A DNA stretch of 64,000 nt. Origin: Citricoccus sp. K5. GTDB taxonomy: Bacteria > Actinomycetota > Actinomycetes > Actinomycetales > Micrococcaceae. Below the pieces are notes generated by a model, which saw nothing but the letters and a program-made list of their open reading frames with translations, was not told the origin of the DNA and made no database searches. The first letter of the stretch is position 1. Each line of letters starts with the position of its first letter. Both the position numbers and the translations under genes were made by a program. Shown here in pieces: positions 40,701-48,249 of this stretch. The stretch lies in assembly GCF_902506195.1 (NCBI RefSeq), contig NZ_LR732817.1:3315407-3379406 (forward strand). The letters run 5' to 3'.

Positions 40701-42024
40701 CAAGGACGTCGGCACCGAGGGCAACAACGTGGTCGAGCTGCTGGCCGACTACCAGTTCTATACGGTCTCGGCCGAGGAACTGGGCCTGACCGGCGTTGAC
40801 GGCCGCTCCGCCACGGACATGCTCCAGTTCGGTTCCAGCTTCTTCCGGTTGCTGCAGATCGACGTGGACAACGCGGAGATGGCCGTGGACACCTACTCGC
40901 CGCTGCTGGATGACTTCGGGGCGACCGAGTATGACGACCGCAACCGCTACAACGGCACCGAGGATGACACCCGTCTGCCGATCCAGCTGGAGACCCGCAA
41001 GACCTCCTTCGCCACCAACCAGGTCATGGTCACGACGCCGACCGATGAGGAGATCGGCGAGGCCACGGCCAAGTCCGGTTGGCCGGCGACGGTCGAGTGG
41101 GCCGGCCTGACGGAGGGTGAGACCTACGCCTGGTACGCCACCAGCCGCGATGCCGTGACCGGCGAGGACCTGGCCGCAGGTGAGACCGAGCAGATGGGCG
41201 TCTTCACCGCCGTGGCGGCCGGTACCGACACCGTTGCCCCGGAGCTGACCGTTCCGGAGGCAGCCACCCTCACGGTGGGCGACGAGTTCGATCCTCTGGC
41301 CGGGGTGTCGGCGACCGACAACACCGATGGGGACGTGACCGCGTCGGTGCAGGTCATCGGCTCGGTGGACACGTCCACCGCCGGGGCGTACACCCTGACC
41401 TACGTGGCTGAGGACGCCAACGGGAACCAGGCCATCGCCTCCCGCTCCGTCGTGGTGGAGGCGGCTCCGGAGCCCCCTGTGAGCGAGGACTTCACCGACA
41501 ATCCCGAGGGCTCGCGTTTCTACGAGGCGGTCCGCTGGATGCAGGAATCCGGCCTCACCGAAGGCTATGCGGACAAAACCTACCGGAAGGATCGGGACAT
41601 CTCCCGTGGCGAGTCGCTGGCGTTCATCTTCCGCCACCTGGGCCCGGAGTACACCGCGGACAGAGCACCGTTCTCGGACGTCGACGCCAACCACACGTTC
41701 TTTGAGGCGATCGGCTGGGCCGCAGCCAACGGGATCACCAGCGGCTATGTCGACGGGGAGTTCAAGTCTGACCGGGACGTGACCCGCGGCGAGTTCGCCT
41801 CGTTCCTGTACCGGGCGGCGGATCCGGACGGCACCTTCACCGAGACCGGCTTCAAAGACGTCCCGTTGTCGGACTCGCACTTCGAGGCAGTGAACTGGAT
41901 GGCGGAGGCCGGCCTGGCCAAAGGCTATGCGGACGGGACCTACCGCACGGACCGTCCGATCACGCGCGGCGAGGTCGCGGTCATCCTGCACAGCTACGCG
42001 AGCCAGGTCAGCGCGCAGGACTGA
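37717..42024 (+). CDS. Surface-anchored LamG / metallophosphoesterase / SLH protein
   Basis: A 1435-residue exported protein. A signal peptide (cleavage near ASA-AP, residue 32) is followed by two LamG-like concanavalin folds (about 45-265 and 270-475) and a calcineurin-like phosphoesterase domain at about 740-1080. Its metal-site motifs are HFTDTQ (749), HTGDIMEN (798), GNHDNR (848), MTHAQ and GHEHG (985). A DUF5011/HYR-like Ig domain lies near 1172-1250, and three SLH repeats from 1259 to the end (RGESLAFIFRHL, RGEFASFLYRAAD, RGEVAVILHSYA). Probably a wall-bound phosphatase, nuclease or phosphodiesterase acting on a glycan or nucleotide substrate recognised by the LamG domains; substrate unknown. 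The second SLH-anchored protein is at 54814. Confidence 0.85.
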   Translation: MTAKRLPLAVLALSVGLTSTGALMPVAAASAAPLAPAVNNATAAVAAPDADLLDVTFEDGTPADAAQDRTVETFGAPQISIDGSLARSVAGFDGESAYSYALTESDYGQLTDGFTVECSFKRDAADTTGEDTLCGNKEAGGFAMVVKGDQAGFMVHAEGGYTFAWADIEAEHWYHAAGVYDGDSVKLYLDGELAAEAQAGGPMTVPPNETAHNMVVGADSGPGQPGQHAIATIDSARLFSAPATADQIAALNEANSVVIEAPEADVVNVDFADGTAAETVQGLPVTTHGQPVIEQDAALGRNTATFDGDDALLYPLGEQYATLGDSMTVECTFRYNGALPTSGETNLCANKEAGGFSMTMYANKLTFAVNTGSYHNAGVEIEPNEWYHAVGVFDGESKTAKLYVNGELAAEVNTANSEIKWPPNAKAHNLAIGADSSNGGSQFHSTSTIASARIFSDALDAQQVAAMNVASFDGLRGQEAVLESTTPDEGSELTRATEFGAEWANPGLVAAGTSYTLDGEPIEPGQVIGSGMAAGEHTISIEGKTVFGLPISESVTFTSGSIPVGGGTETGQGNGKVSLSARAVNPDGGDVTTTFYRGRADVAQGGFQGLVDGTPTTLEFDYTEDTELEGAGDSLSATAGQMPFQRFDVEVGEAAEDQSVRWAGTVDPSRQVNLLLWNTEDESWDELATGRGLNESELVLSGALGAEHLDEAGQASVLVLGEDPFADDLQNEVADSFEDPADYDFSLAHFTDTQYLAEGAAEDAYSEEQQAVWADAYTSVAEWIVANAEEMKIEYVAHTGDIMENWHTGTPRADEEEYRQIAVEEFEFVSEAQKILDDAEIPNGVTAGNHDNRSGMDVGPDNLYNQYFGPERYEALEQTQGWKDADATYTPWQEGDNENHYDLFTAGGLDFVAVYLAYDVTDEEIEWASSVLDQYSDRNAMIMTHAQRKPSTNPDGRGATFSHDGAKIDEGLLQKHSNVFLALSGHEHGVDIEVRKDVGTEGNNVVELLADYQFYTVSAEELGLTGVDGRSATDMLQFGSSFFRLLQIDVDNAEMAVDTYSPLLDDFGATEYDDRNRYNGTEDDTRLPIQLETRKTSFATNQVMVTTPTDEEIGEATAKSGWPATVEWAGLTEGETYAWYATSRDAVTGEDLAAGETEQMGVFTAVAAGTDTVAPELTVPEAATLTVGDEFDPLAGVSATDNTDGDVTASVQVIGSVDTSTAGAYTLTYVAEDANGNQAIASRSVVVEAAPEPPVSEDFTDNPEGSRFYEAVRWMQESGLTEGYADKTYRKDRDISRGESLAFIFRHLGPEYTADRAPFSDVDANHTFFEAIGWAAANGITSGYVDGEFKSDRDVTRGEFASFLYRAADPDGTFTETGFKDVPLSDSHFEAVNWMAEAGLAKGYADGTYRTDRPITRGEVAVILHSYASQVSAQD

Positions 42025-42104
42025 ACCGATCGCACGGGTCCCGCACTGGCCAGGCCGCGAGACCCGGTGATGCCGGCCGATGAACGGCAAGCCTCCTGAT
42101 CATG

Positions 42105-42134
42105 CCCCGTCTCCTCCGAGTGGAGGGGACGGGG
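42105..42134 (+). terminator. Terminator after the LamG/phosphoesterase gene
   Basis: CCCCGTCTCCTCC pairs with GGAGGGGACGGGG (one T-G pair) around the loop GAGT, 80 bases after the stop. Confidence 0.75.
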
Positions 42135-42197
42135 CCGGTTCTTCAGGCCGTGGAACCAGGATCTGACGAACCGAGTCCGTCCGCGTACCGTAGGCCC

Positions 42198-42626
42198 ATG
42201 GCACACACCAATGATCCGGCGACCGTCCGCAGGCTGTTGACGAATCGTGGGGCCCGCTGGGCCGTCGTCGGGCTCACGCCCAATCCGCGCCGCGCCGCCG
42301 TCGGGGTGGCGAAGTTCCTGCGGGACGAGCAGGGCATGGAGATCATCCCGGTCAACCTCGGTGCACAGGAGGTCCACGGCGAACGCGGCTACCGGGCGCT
42401 GGCGGACATCCCCGGCACGGTCGACGTGGTCGACTGCTTCGTGAACTCGCAGAAGGTCGGGGCGATCGTGGACCAGGCCATCGAGACCGGGGCGAAGGCC
42501 GTCTGGCTCCAACTCGGGGTGATCGACGAGGAGGCGGCCCAGCGTGCGGTGGACGCCGGGCTGGACGTGGTCATGGACACCTGCCCGGTGATCGAGGTCC
42601 GGAAGGACCCGTCCCTGCATAGTTGA
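42198..42626 (+). CDS. CoA-binding domain protein (YccU-like)
   Basis: A 142-residue single-domain Rossmann protein of the CoA_binding_2 family: WAVVGLTPNPRRAAVGVAKFL, IIPVNLGAQEVHGERGYRAL, VDVVDCFVNSQKVGAIVDQA, and MDTCPVIEV near the end. It resembles the CoA-binding part of succinyl-CoA synthetase alpha; its role is not established. TACCGT (42186-42191) precedes the ATG by 6 bases with no Shine-Dalgarno, so the transcript is probably leaderless. Confidence 0.85.
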   Translation: MAHTNDPATVRRLLTNRGARWAVVGLTPNPRRAAVGVAKFLRDEQGMEIIPVNLGAQEVHGERGYRALADIPGTVDVVDCFVNSQKVGAIVDQAIETGAKAVWLQLGVIDEEAAQRAVDAGLDVVMDTCPVIEVRKDPSLHS

Positions 42627-42664
42627 GTACTGACGGCGTCCACCGGACTGGATAGGCTGGACCC

Positions 42665-42985
42665 ATGATCTTCATTGTCGTCAAGTACCAGGTCAAGCCC
42701 GAATACACCGACACCTTCCTGGACTCGGTCGCCGAGTTCACGTCCGCTACCCGCGCCGAGGAGGGCAACCTCTGGTTCGAGTGGTCCCGCAGCGTGGAGG
42801 ACCCGAACGAGTTCGTCCTGGTCGAGGCCTTCAAGGATGGTGCTGGAGAAGCCCACGTCACCTCCGACCATTTCGCCGCTGGGCTGGAGTCCATGCGTCC
42901 GCTCTTGGCCGCCACCCCCCAGATCGTCAGCCGTCAGATCGAGGGCGAGGGCTGGGACGAGATGGGCGAGCTGCAGGTCGGCTGA
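42665..42985 (+). CDS. Antibiotic biosynthesis monooxygenase (ABM) domain protein, putative quinol monooxygenase
   Basis: A 106-residue ferredoxin-like alpha/beta-barrel protein: FIVVKYQVKPEYTDTFLDSV, ATRAEEGNLWFEWSRSVEDP, VLVEAFKDGAGEAHVTSDHF. Similar to YgiN-type quinol monooxygenases. TAGGCT (42653-42658) precedes the ATG by 6 bases, again a leaderless layout. It lies 38 bases after the CoA-binding gene but appears to have its own promoter. Confidence 0.82.
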   Translation: MIFIVVKYQVKPEYTDTFLDSVAEFTSATRAEEGNLWFEWSRSVEDPNEFVLVEAFKDGAGEAHVTSDHFAAGLESMRPLLAATPQIVSRQIEGEGWDEMGELQVG

Positions 42986-43085
42986 CTCGCCCCGGTGAGG
43001 GCGCCTGGTAGTTCTCCCCTGCCAGCACCGATGCGAGGGCTGGGGACCGGAGACGGATAACAGCGTTTCTGCCACACTGGGCCCC

Positions 43086-44021
43086 ATGCCCATTCAGCAC
43101 ATTGCCGCAGCCGCCGACTGGGAACGGGCGGTGGACATCGGCTTCTATGACCGGTCCACCCGCGATGCGTCTATCGAGAAGGTCGGTTTCCTCCACGCCA
43201 GTGCCGGTCCGCGCCAGGTCGCCCTGGTCCTGGATGCCGTCTATGCCGACGTCACCGAGCCGCTGGTCCTGTTGACCATGAACGAGGAGACCCTGCACGG
43301 GGCCGGTCTGCGGGTGGTTCTCGAGCCCGGAGTACCCGCGGACCCCGGCGGGGAGTGGTTCCCCCACGTCTATGGTGGGCCGATCCCGGTGGGTGCGGTG
43401 GCCGGCGTCGAGCAGATCGACCGGCCCCGGCCGCGAGCCGAGCAGGCCCGCGTGGTCACGGGCAGCACCACAGGCGTTCACACGAAGGTGTCCGCAAGCG
43501 TGCCTGCGGGGGCGGACTCCCGGCCGGACTCCGGGATGGATGCCGCCGCCAACTCCCTCATCGAGGCGCACGTGTCCCGGGCCATCGATCTGGCCGCGTC
43601 CAATGCCGCAACGAACGGCGGTCCCTTCGGCGCGCTCGTGGTGTCCGCGGACGGCCAGGTCTTTCAGGGGACCAACCGGGTCACCGTCACCAACGACCCG
43701 ACGGCCCATGCCGAGGTGGAGGCCATCCGGTCTGCCGGGCTCGGACTGGGGACCTTCGACCTGAGTGGGGCCGTGCTCTATGCGAGCTGCGAGCCGTGCC
43801 CCATGTGCCTGGGCGCCGCCCTGTGGTCCCGCATCACCCGGGTGGTGTTCGCGGCGGACCGTCATGACGCTGCGGCTGCCGGCTTTGACGACGCCGCGTT
43901 CTACGAGTACTTCGAGGCACCGGGACGCCGGGACGCCATGCCCGTGGTCCACCATCCCACGGACCGCGCCGCCGCGCCTTTCGAGGCGTGGCGGGCCAAC
44001 GAGTCCCGCTCCGCATACTGA
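43086..44021 (+). CDS. Fusion of a DUF952 domain with a cytidine/guanine-type nucleoside deaminase
   Basis: A 311-residue two-domain protein. Residues 1-~115 are a DUF952 domain (HIAAAADWERAVDIGFYDRS, EKVGFLHASAGPRQVALVLD, GGEWFPHVYGGPIPVGAV). After a short linker, residues ~153-311 are a zinc-dependent deaminase of the cytidine/guanine/tRNA-adenosine type: THAE-like TAHAEVEAI supplies His and the catalytic Glu, and CEPCPMCLGAALW the two zinc cysteines. The C-terminal FYEYFEAPG and the 'GGPFGALVV' start resemble guanine deaminase GuaD. The DUF952 role is unknown. No clear Shine-Dalgarno; CACACT lies 7 bases before the ATG. Confidence 0.82.
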   Translation: MPIQHIAAAADWERAVDIGFYDRSTRDASIEKVGFLHASAGPRQVALVLDAVYADVTEPLVLLTMNEETLHGAGLRVVLEPGVPADPGGEWFPHVYGGPIPVGAVAGVEQIDRPRPRAEQARVVTGSTTGVHTKVSASVPAGADSRPDSGMDAAANSLIEAHVSRAIDLAASNAATNGGPFGALVVSADGQVFQGTNRVTVTNDPTAHAEVEAIRSAGLGLGTFDLSGAVLYASCEPCPMCLGAALWSRITRVVFAADRHDAAAAGFDDAAFYEYFEAPGRRDAMPVVHHPTDRAAAPFEAWRANESRSAY

Positions 44022-44075
44022 TCTTCCCCGCGGACACCGCGCGGAGTGCTGCCGGGCAACCGGCACCACAGAAAA

Positions 44076-44114
44076 GCCCGACGCCGGCACCCAGGGTGGG
44101 TGCCGGCGTCGGGC
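44076..44114 (-). terminator. Intrinsic terminator of the pur operon (bidirectional stem)
   Basis: GCCCGACGCCGGCACCC and its reverse complement form a 17-base perfect stem with a 5-base loop. On the minus strand TTTT follows directly, the classic form for the purL side. The stem contains two copies of the 10-mer CGACGCCGGC. Confidence 0.92.
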
Positions 44115-44135
44115 GGGTGTCCTGGCGGGGTCAGA

Positions 44136-46472
44136 TCAGCCGAAGTACTTCGGCATGGTGCCGGCCCAGGCGGCGCGCAGCTCCTCGATCGGCAGGGTGA
44201 ACTGGTCCTGCACCTCGAGGGAGCCGGAGGCCGCGTCCACCACGCCGATGCGGGCCACCGGGAAGCGGCGGGCCGTGGTCATGTCCTTGAACCGGACCTC
44301 CTCGGTGCGCGGCACGGCCACGAGGGCGCGGGCCTGCGACTCGGAGAACAGCGCGGTGAAGGCGTCCACGCCGTCGCGGTGCTGGACTTCGTCCAGTGAG
44401 ACCCGCGCGCCCACGCCGAAGCGCAGCACCATCTCGGACAGCGCGGCGGCGAGCCCACCCTCGGAGAGGTCGTGGGCGGCGTCGATCATGCCGTCACGGG
44501 AGGCGTTGATGAGCAGGTCGCCGAGCAGCTTCTCCGCGACCAGGTCCACCTGCGGCGGCACACCGCCCAGGTGCCCGCGCAGGTTCGCGAACTCGGAGCC
44601 GTCCAGCTCGTCCCGGGTCACGCCCATGAGGTACACGGCCTGGCCGTCCGCCTCCGCGTGGAAGCCGGAGGGGGTGCGCCGGCCCACGTCGTCGAACTTG
44701 CCGAGCGTGGCCACCACGGGGGTCGGATGGATCGGGTTGGCGCCGGTCTGGTTGTACAGGGAGACATTGCCACCGGTCACGGGGATGCCGAGCTCGAGGC
44801 AGGCGTCCGAGAGTCCCCGGATGCCCTCCGCGAGCTGCCACATGACCTCCGGGTCCTCGGGGGAGCCGTAGTTCAGGCAGTCGGAGACGGCCATCGGGAT
44901 GGCGCCGGAGGTGGCGACGTTGCGGTAGGACTCCGCCAGGGCGAGCTGCGCGCCGGCGTAGGGGTCCAGGAAGGCGTAGCGTCCGTTGGCGTCGGTGGCC
45001 ACGGCCACCCCGAGGCCGGTCTCCTCGTCCACGCGGATCACGCCGGCGTCATCCGGGGCCGCCAGGGCGGTGTTGCCGCCCACGTAGCGGTCGTACTGGC
45101 TGGTGATCCAGGACTTGTCACACATGTTCGGGCTGGCCATCAGTTCCAGGACCGTGGCGCGGAGCGCATCGCCCGACGCCGGCAGGTCGGCTCCCGCTGC
45201 CGAGTCGCGGAAGCGGTCGGCCTCCAGGGCGTCCTGCCCGGCGGGGCGGTGGTACGGGCGGTCGTAGACCGGGCCGTCATGGGCCACGGTCTTCGGGTCC
45301 ACGTCCACGATGGTCTCGCCGTCCCACGTGATGATGAGGCGGTTGGTGTCCGTGACCTCGCCGAGCCAGGAGTACTCGACTCCCCACTTGGCCATGACGG
45401 CCTCGAAGGCCTCCACGTTGGCCGGGTTCACCACGGCCATCATGCGTTCCTGGGACTCGGACATGAGGATCTCACCCGGGGTCAGGGTGGGGTCCCGCAG
45501 CAGCACATCGGTCAGCTCGACCTGCATGCCGCCCTCGCCGTTGGAGGCCAGCTCGGAGGTGGCGCAGGAGATCCCGGCGGCGCCGAGGTCCTGGATGCCC
45601 TCCACCAGGGAGGACTTGAACAGCTCGAGGCAGCACTCGATGAGCACCTTCTCGGCGAACGGGTCGCCCACCTGGACGGCGGGGCGCTTGGAGGGCTTGG
45701 TGTCGTCGAAGGATTCGGAGGCCAGCACGGAGGCGCCGCCGATCCCGTCACCCCCGGTGCGGGCGCCGAACAGCACGATCTTGTTGCCCACGCCGGAGGC
45801 GTTGGCCAGACGCAGGTCCTCGTGGCGGAGCACGCCCACCGCGAGGGCGTTGACGAGCGGGTTGCCCTGGTAGATCGGATCGAACACGGTCTCGCCGCCG
45901 ATGTTCGGCAGGCCCAGGGAGTTGCCGTAGCCGCCGATTCCGGCGACCACGCCGTGCACCACGCGCTGGGAGTCCTCGTGGTCGATGGCCCCGAAGCGCA
46001 GCGGATCCATGACGGCCACCGGGCGGGCGCCCATGGAGATGATGTCCCGGACGATGCCGCCGATGCCGGTGGCCGCACCCTGGTAGGGCTCCACGAAGGA
46101 GGGGGAGTTGTGGGACTCGATCTTGAAGGTCACCGCCCAGCCGTCACCCAGGTTGGTCACGCCGGCGTTCTCGCCGATGCCGACCATCAGGTCCTTCTTC
46201 ATGTCCTCGGTGAGCTTGTCCCCGAACTGGCGCAGGTGCACCTTGGTGGACTTGTAGGAGCAGTGCTCGGACCACATGACGGAGTACATGGCCAGCTCGG
46301 CGGCGGTGGGCCGGCGGCCGAGGATCTTCACGACCTCGTCGAACTCGTTCTGCTTCAGGCCCAACTCAGCCCAGGGCAGCTCGGTGTCCGGGGTGGTGGC
46401 GGCGTGTTCCACCGTGTCGATGTTGAACTGCCGTGCGTCTGCCGGCGGGGTGTTCTGGGTACCAGTGGTCAC
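44136..46472 (-). CDS. purL: Phosphoribosylformylglycinamidine synthase subunit PurL
   Basis: A 778-residue synthetase subunit of the fourth step of purine synthesis, converting FGAR with ATP and glutamine-derived ammonia to FGAM. It is the small bacterial form, which needs PurQ and Pur[39 protein letters not shown] and [12 protein letters not shown]-like segments place the ATP-binding and catalytic regions. The start overlaps the purQ stop (ATGA). Gene order purS-purQ-purL on the minus strand is standard for Gram-positives. Confidence 0.96.
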   Translation of the reverse strand: MTTGTQNTPPADARQFNIDTVEHAATTPDTELPWAELGLKQNEFDEVVKILGRRPTAAELAMYSVMWSEHCSYKSTKVHLRQFGDKLTEDMKKDLMVGIGENAGVTNLGDGWAVTFKIESHNSPSFVEPYQGAATGIGGIVRDIISMGARPVAVMDPLRFGAIDHEDSQRVVHGVVAGIGGYGNSLGLPNIGGETVFDPIYQGNPLVNALAVGVLRHEDLRLANASGVGNKIVLFGARTGGDGIGGASVLASESFDDTKPSKRPAVQVGDPFAEKVLIECCLELFKSSLVEGIQDLGAAGISCATSELASNGEGGMQVELTDVLLRDPTLTPGEILMSESQERMMAVVNPANVEAFEAVMAKWGVEYSWLGEVTDTNRLIITWDGETIVDVDPKTVAHDGPVYDRPYHRPAGQDALEADRFRDSAAGADLPASGDALRATVLELMASPNMCDKSWITSQYDRYVGGNTALAAPDDAGVIRVDEETGLGVAVATDANGRYAFLDPYAGAQLALAESYRNVATSGAIPMAVSDCLNYGSPEDPEVMWQLAEGIRGLSDACLELGIPVTGGNVSLYNQTGANPIHPTPVVATLGKFDDVGRRTPSGFHAEADGQAVYLMGVTRDELDGSEFANLRGHLGGVPPQVDLVAEKLLGDLLINASRDGMIDAAHDLSEGGLAAALSEMVLRFGVGARVSLDEVQHRDGVDAFTALFSESQARALVAVPRTEEVRFKDMTTARRFPVARIGVVDAASGSLEVQDQFTLPIEELRAAWAGTMPKYFG

Positions 46473-47299
46473 TGGGCGCCTCCTGCGATCGATGCCACCA
46501 CGGACGTGAAGATGCCGAGCCCGTCCGTGCCCAGGCGCATGCCTGCGGCGGAGTCCGGGCCGAAGCCGGGCTCCACGGCATGCTCCGGGTGCGGCATGAG
46601 GCCCACCACGTTGCCGGCGGCATTGGTGATGCCGGCGATGTCCCGGCGGGAGCCGTTGGGGTTGCCGCCGACGTAGCGGAAGGTCACCAGGCCTTCGCCC
46701 TCGAGGCGGTCCAGGGTCTTCTCGTCGGCCACGTACTGGCCGTCCTGGTTCTTCAGCGGCACGGTGATCTCCTCACCGGCGGTGAACTCCCGGGTCCAGG
46801 CGGTCGCGTTGTTCTCCACGCGCAGCACCTGGTCCTGGCAGAGGAACTTGAGGTTCTCGTTCTTGATCATCGAGCCGGGCAGCAGGTGCGACTCGGTGAG
46901 GATCTGGAAGCCGTTGCAGATGCCGAGGACCGGCAGGCCGGCGGCCGAACCTCCCGGGGTGCCCGAGCCGGCGTCGTTCCCGGCCCTGCCTCCGGCCGCG
47001 GCGATGATGGCGTCCATCAGCGGGGCGAAGCGGGCGATGGCCCCGGCGCGCAGGTAGTCGCCGTAGGAGAAGCCGCCGGGGATGATCACGGCGTCCAGGG
47101 AGGACAGGGCCGCTGCACCCTCGGGTTCGGCGTGCCACAGGGGCACGGCCTCGCCGCCGGCCAGGCGCACGGCGCGGGCGGCATCCCGGTCATCCAGGGT
47201 GCCGGGGAAGGTCACCACGCCGATGCGCGCGCCGGTCAGGACGGGCCCGGCGGTGGAGTAGTCACCGATGAGCGGCAGTTCGGTATTCTGCGCGGTCAT
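46469..47299 (-). CDS. purQ: Phosphoribosylformylglycinamidine synthase subunit PurQ (glutaminase)
   Basis: A 276-residue class I glutamine amidotransferase providing ammonia to PurL. The nucleophile is in [15 protein letters not shown] (Cys), with the catalytic His in [32 protein letters not shown] is the N-terminal strand and [16 protein letters not shown] the oxyanion region. A ~20-residue Gly/Ala-rich loop before the Cys motif is longer than usual. Start and stop overlap purS and purL. Confidence 0.95.
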   Translation of the reverse strand: MTAQNTELPLIGDYSTAGPVLTGARIGVVTFPGTLDDRDAARAVRLAGGEAVPLWHAEPEGAAALSSLDAVIIPGGFSYGDYLRAGAIARFAPLMDAIIAAAGGRAGNDAGSGTPGGSAAGLPVLGICNGFQILTESHLLPGSMIKNENLKFLCQDQVLRVENNATAWTREFTAGEEITVPLKNQDGQYVADEKTLDRLEGEGLVTFRYVGGNPNGSRRDIAGITNAAGNVVGLMPHPEHAVEPGFGPDSAAGMRLGTDGLGIFTSVVASIAGGAQ

Positions 47300-47577
47300 C
47301 GGGCGCTCGGGCTCTCATTCTGGGCCGACTCGGTCAGCACGGCGACGTTGACCACGTCCTCGATGACCGGGTTGGAGAGCAGCTCTTCGGCGGCCTTCCG
47401 GGCCTGGGCGAGGACGTCTTCGGTGACCTCGCCGTCCACGGTCAGTTCGAAGCGGCGGCCTTGGCGGACCGACGCGAATCCGGTGAAACCGAGGCGGGGC
47501 AGGGCCCCGGCGATGGCCTTGCCCTGCGGGTCAAGGATCTCGGGCTTGGGCATGACGTCGACGACGATCGTGGGCAT
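47296..47577 (-). CDS. purS: Phosphoribosylformylglycinamidine synthase subunit PurS
   Basis: A 93-residue small subunit that bridges PurQ and Pur[49 protein letters not shown]. First gene of purSQL; the stop overlaps the purQ start (ATGA). A good -10 box, TAGACT, is at 47619-47614 on the minus strand, giving a short leader. The region is divergent with the YchJ-like gene. Confidence 0.94.
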   Translation of the reverse strand: MPTIVVDVMPKPEILDPQGKAIAGALPRLGFTGFASVRQGRRFELTVDGEVTEDVLAQARKAAEELLSNPVIEDVVNVAVLTESAQNESPSAR

Positions 47578-47657
47578 GGAGGACTCCCGGTGGTATGCGT
47601 GAGGGCTTGACTCAGTCTAGCCGTGACCGGCCGGCCCGATCCGCCTACGCTGAAACG

Positions 47658-48158
47658 ATGAACACGTCCGAGAACCCGCCCGTGGATCACGCCGCCGGCC
47701 GAGCCTCCGCAGAGCGCAGGTGCCCCTGCGGTGGTGGTGATGTCTACGGCTCCTGTTGCGGTCGCCTGCACGGGAGGTTCGCCGCGGAGGGCACCCTGGC
47801 CGCCCCCACCGCCGAGGCCCTGATGCGCTCGCGGTACGCGGCGTTCGCGCTCGCTGCCACGGGGGAGTTGGCGGAGGCCGAGGCCTATCTGTTGGCGACG
47901 TGGGCACCTGAGACCCGGCCGGCGCAACTGGCCCTGGACGGGCCGGCGGATGAGTCGGGTGACCAGGTCCGCTGGTTGCGCCTGGACGTCGAGTCCACCG
48001 CCGGCGGCGGCCCCTTCGACGACGACGGCTCGGTCACCTTCACCGCCCACTACCGCACCCCGGCGGGCCGGCACACCCAGCACGAGACATCCCGCTTCGT
48101 GCGCCGCCAGGGCACCTGGTTCTACCGCGACGGTGAGGTCTCCGCAGCTCCACGTTGA
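47658..48158 (+). CDS. YchJ/UPF0225-family protein with SEC-C zinc motif
   Basis: A 166-residue protein. The N-terminal RCPCGGGDVYGSCCGRLH is the SEC-C zinc-binding motif, followed by the NTF2-like YchJ fold: AEALMRSRYAAFALAATGEL, YLLATWAPETRP, VTFTAHYRT and SRFVRRQGTWFYRDGE. Function unknown. TACGCT (47646-47651) precedes the ATG by 6 bases with no Shine-Dalgarno, suggesting a leaderless transcript. The stop codon lies inside the following terminator stem. Confidence 0.88.
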   Translation: MNTSENPPVDHAAGRASAERRCPCGGGDVYGSCCGRLHGRFAAEGTLAAPTAEALMRSRYAAFALAATGELAEAEAYLLATWAPETRPAQLALDGPADESGDQVRWLRLDVESTAGGGPFDDDGSVTFTAHYRTPAGRHTQHETSRFVRRQGTWFYRDGEVSAAPR

Positions 48159-48214
48159 GCCTGGTGGGATTCACCGATTTCACCCGTCTGGGCGTGAATC
48201 CCTCCAGGCTCAAC
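48154..48214. terminator. Long-stem terminator overlapping the YchJ-like stop codon
   Basis: GTTGAGCCTGGTGGGATTCAC (48154-48174; 21 bases, shown here as two halves GTTGAGCCTGG and TGGGATTCAC) pairs with 48194-48214 with one mismatch, loop 19. It separates the convergent YchJ-like and CitMHS genes. Confidence 0.8.
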
Positions 48215-48218
48215 GGTT

Positions 48219-48246
48219 GGGTTGGGTTGGGTTCGGGTGGGCCGGG
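48219..48246 (+). other. G-quadruplex-forming, telomere-like GGGTT run
   Basis: Six GGG runs lie within 28 bases, the first three spaced by TT (GGGTTGGGTTGGGTT), then TTC, T and CC. The plus strand (and the RNA read through from the YchJ-like gene) meets the canonical G3 loop 1-7 quadruplex rule. It sits between the terminator stem and the stop codon of the transporter gene. Confidence 0.8.
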
Positions 48247-48249
48247 CGG

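Noticed and set aside
39334-42090. Minus-strand open frame (918 codons) antisense to the LamG/phosphoesterase gene
   Set aside because: The plus strand has signal peptide, catalytic motifs and SLH repeats; the antisense frame has none.
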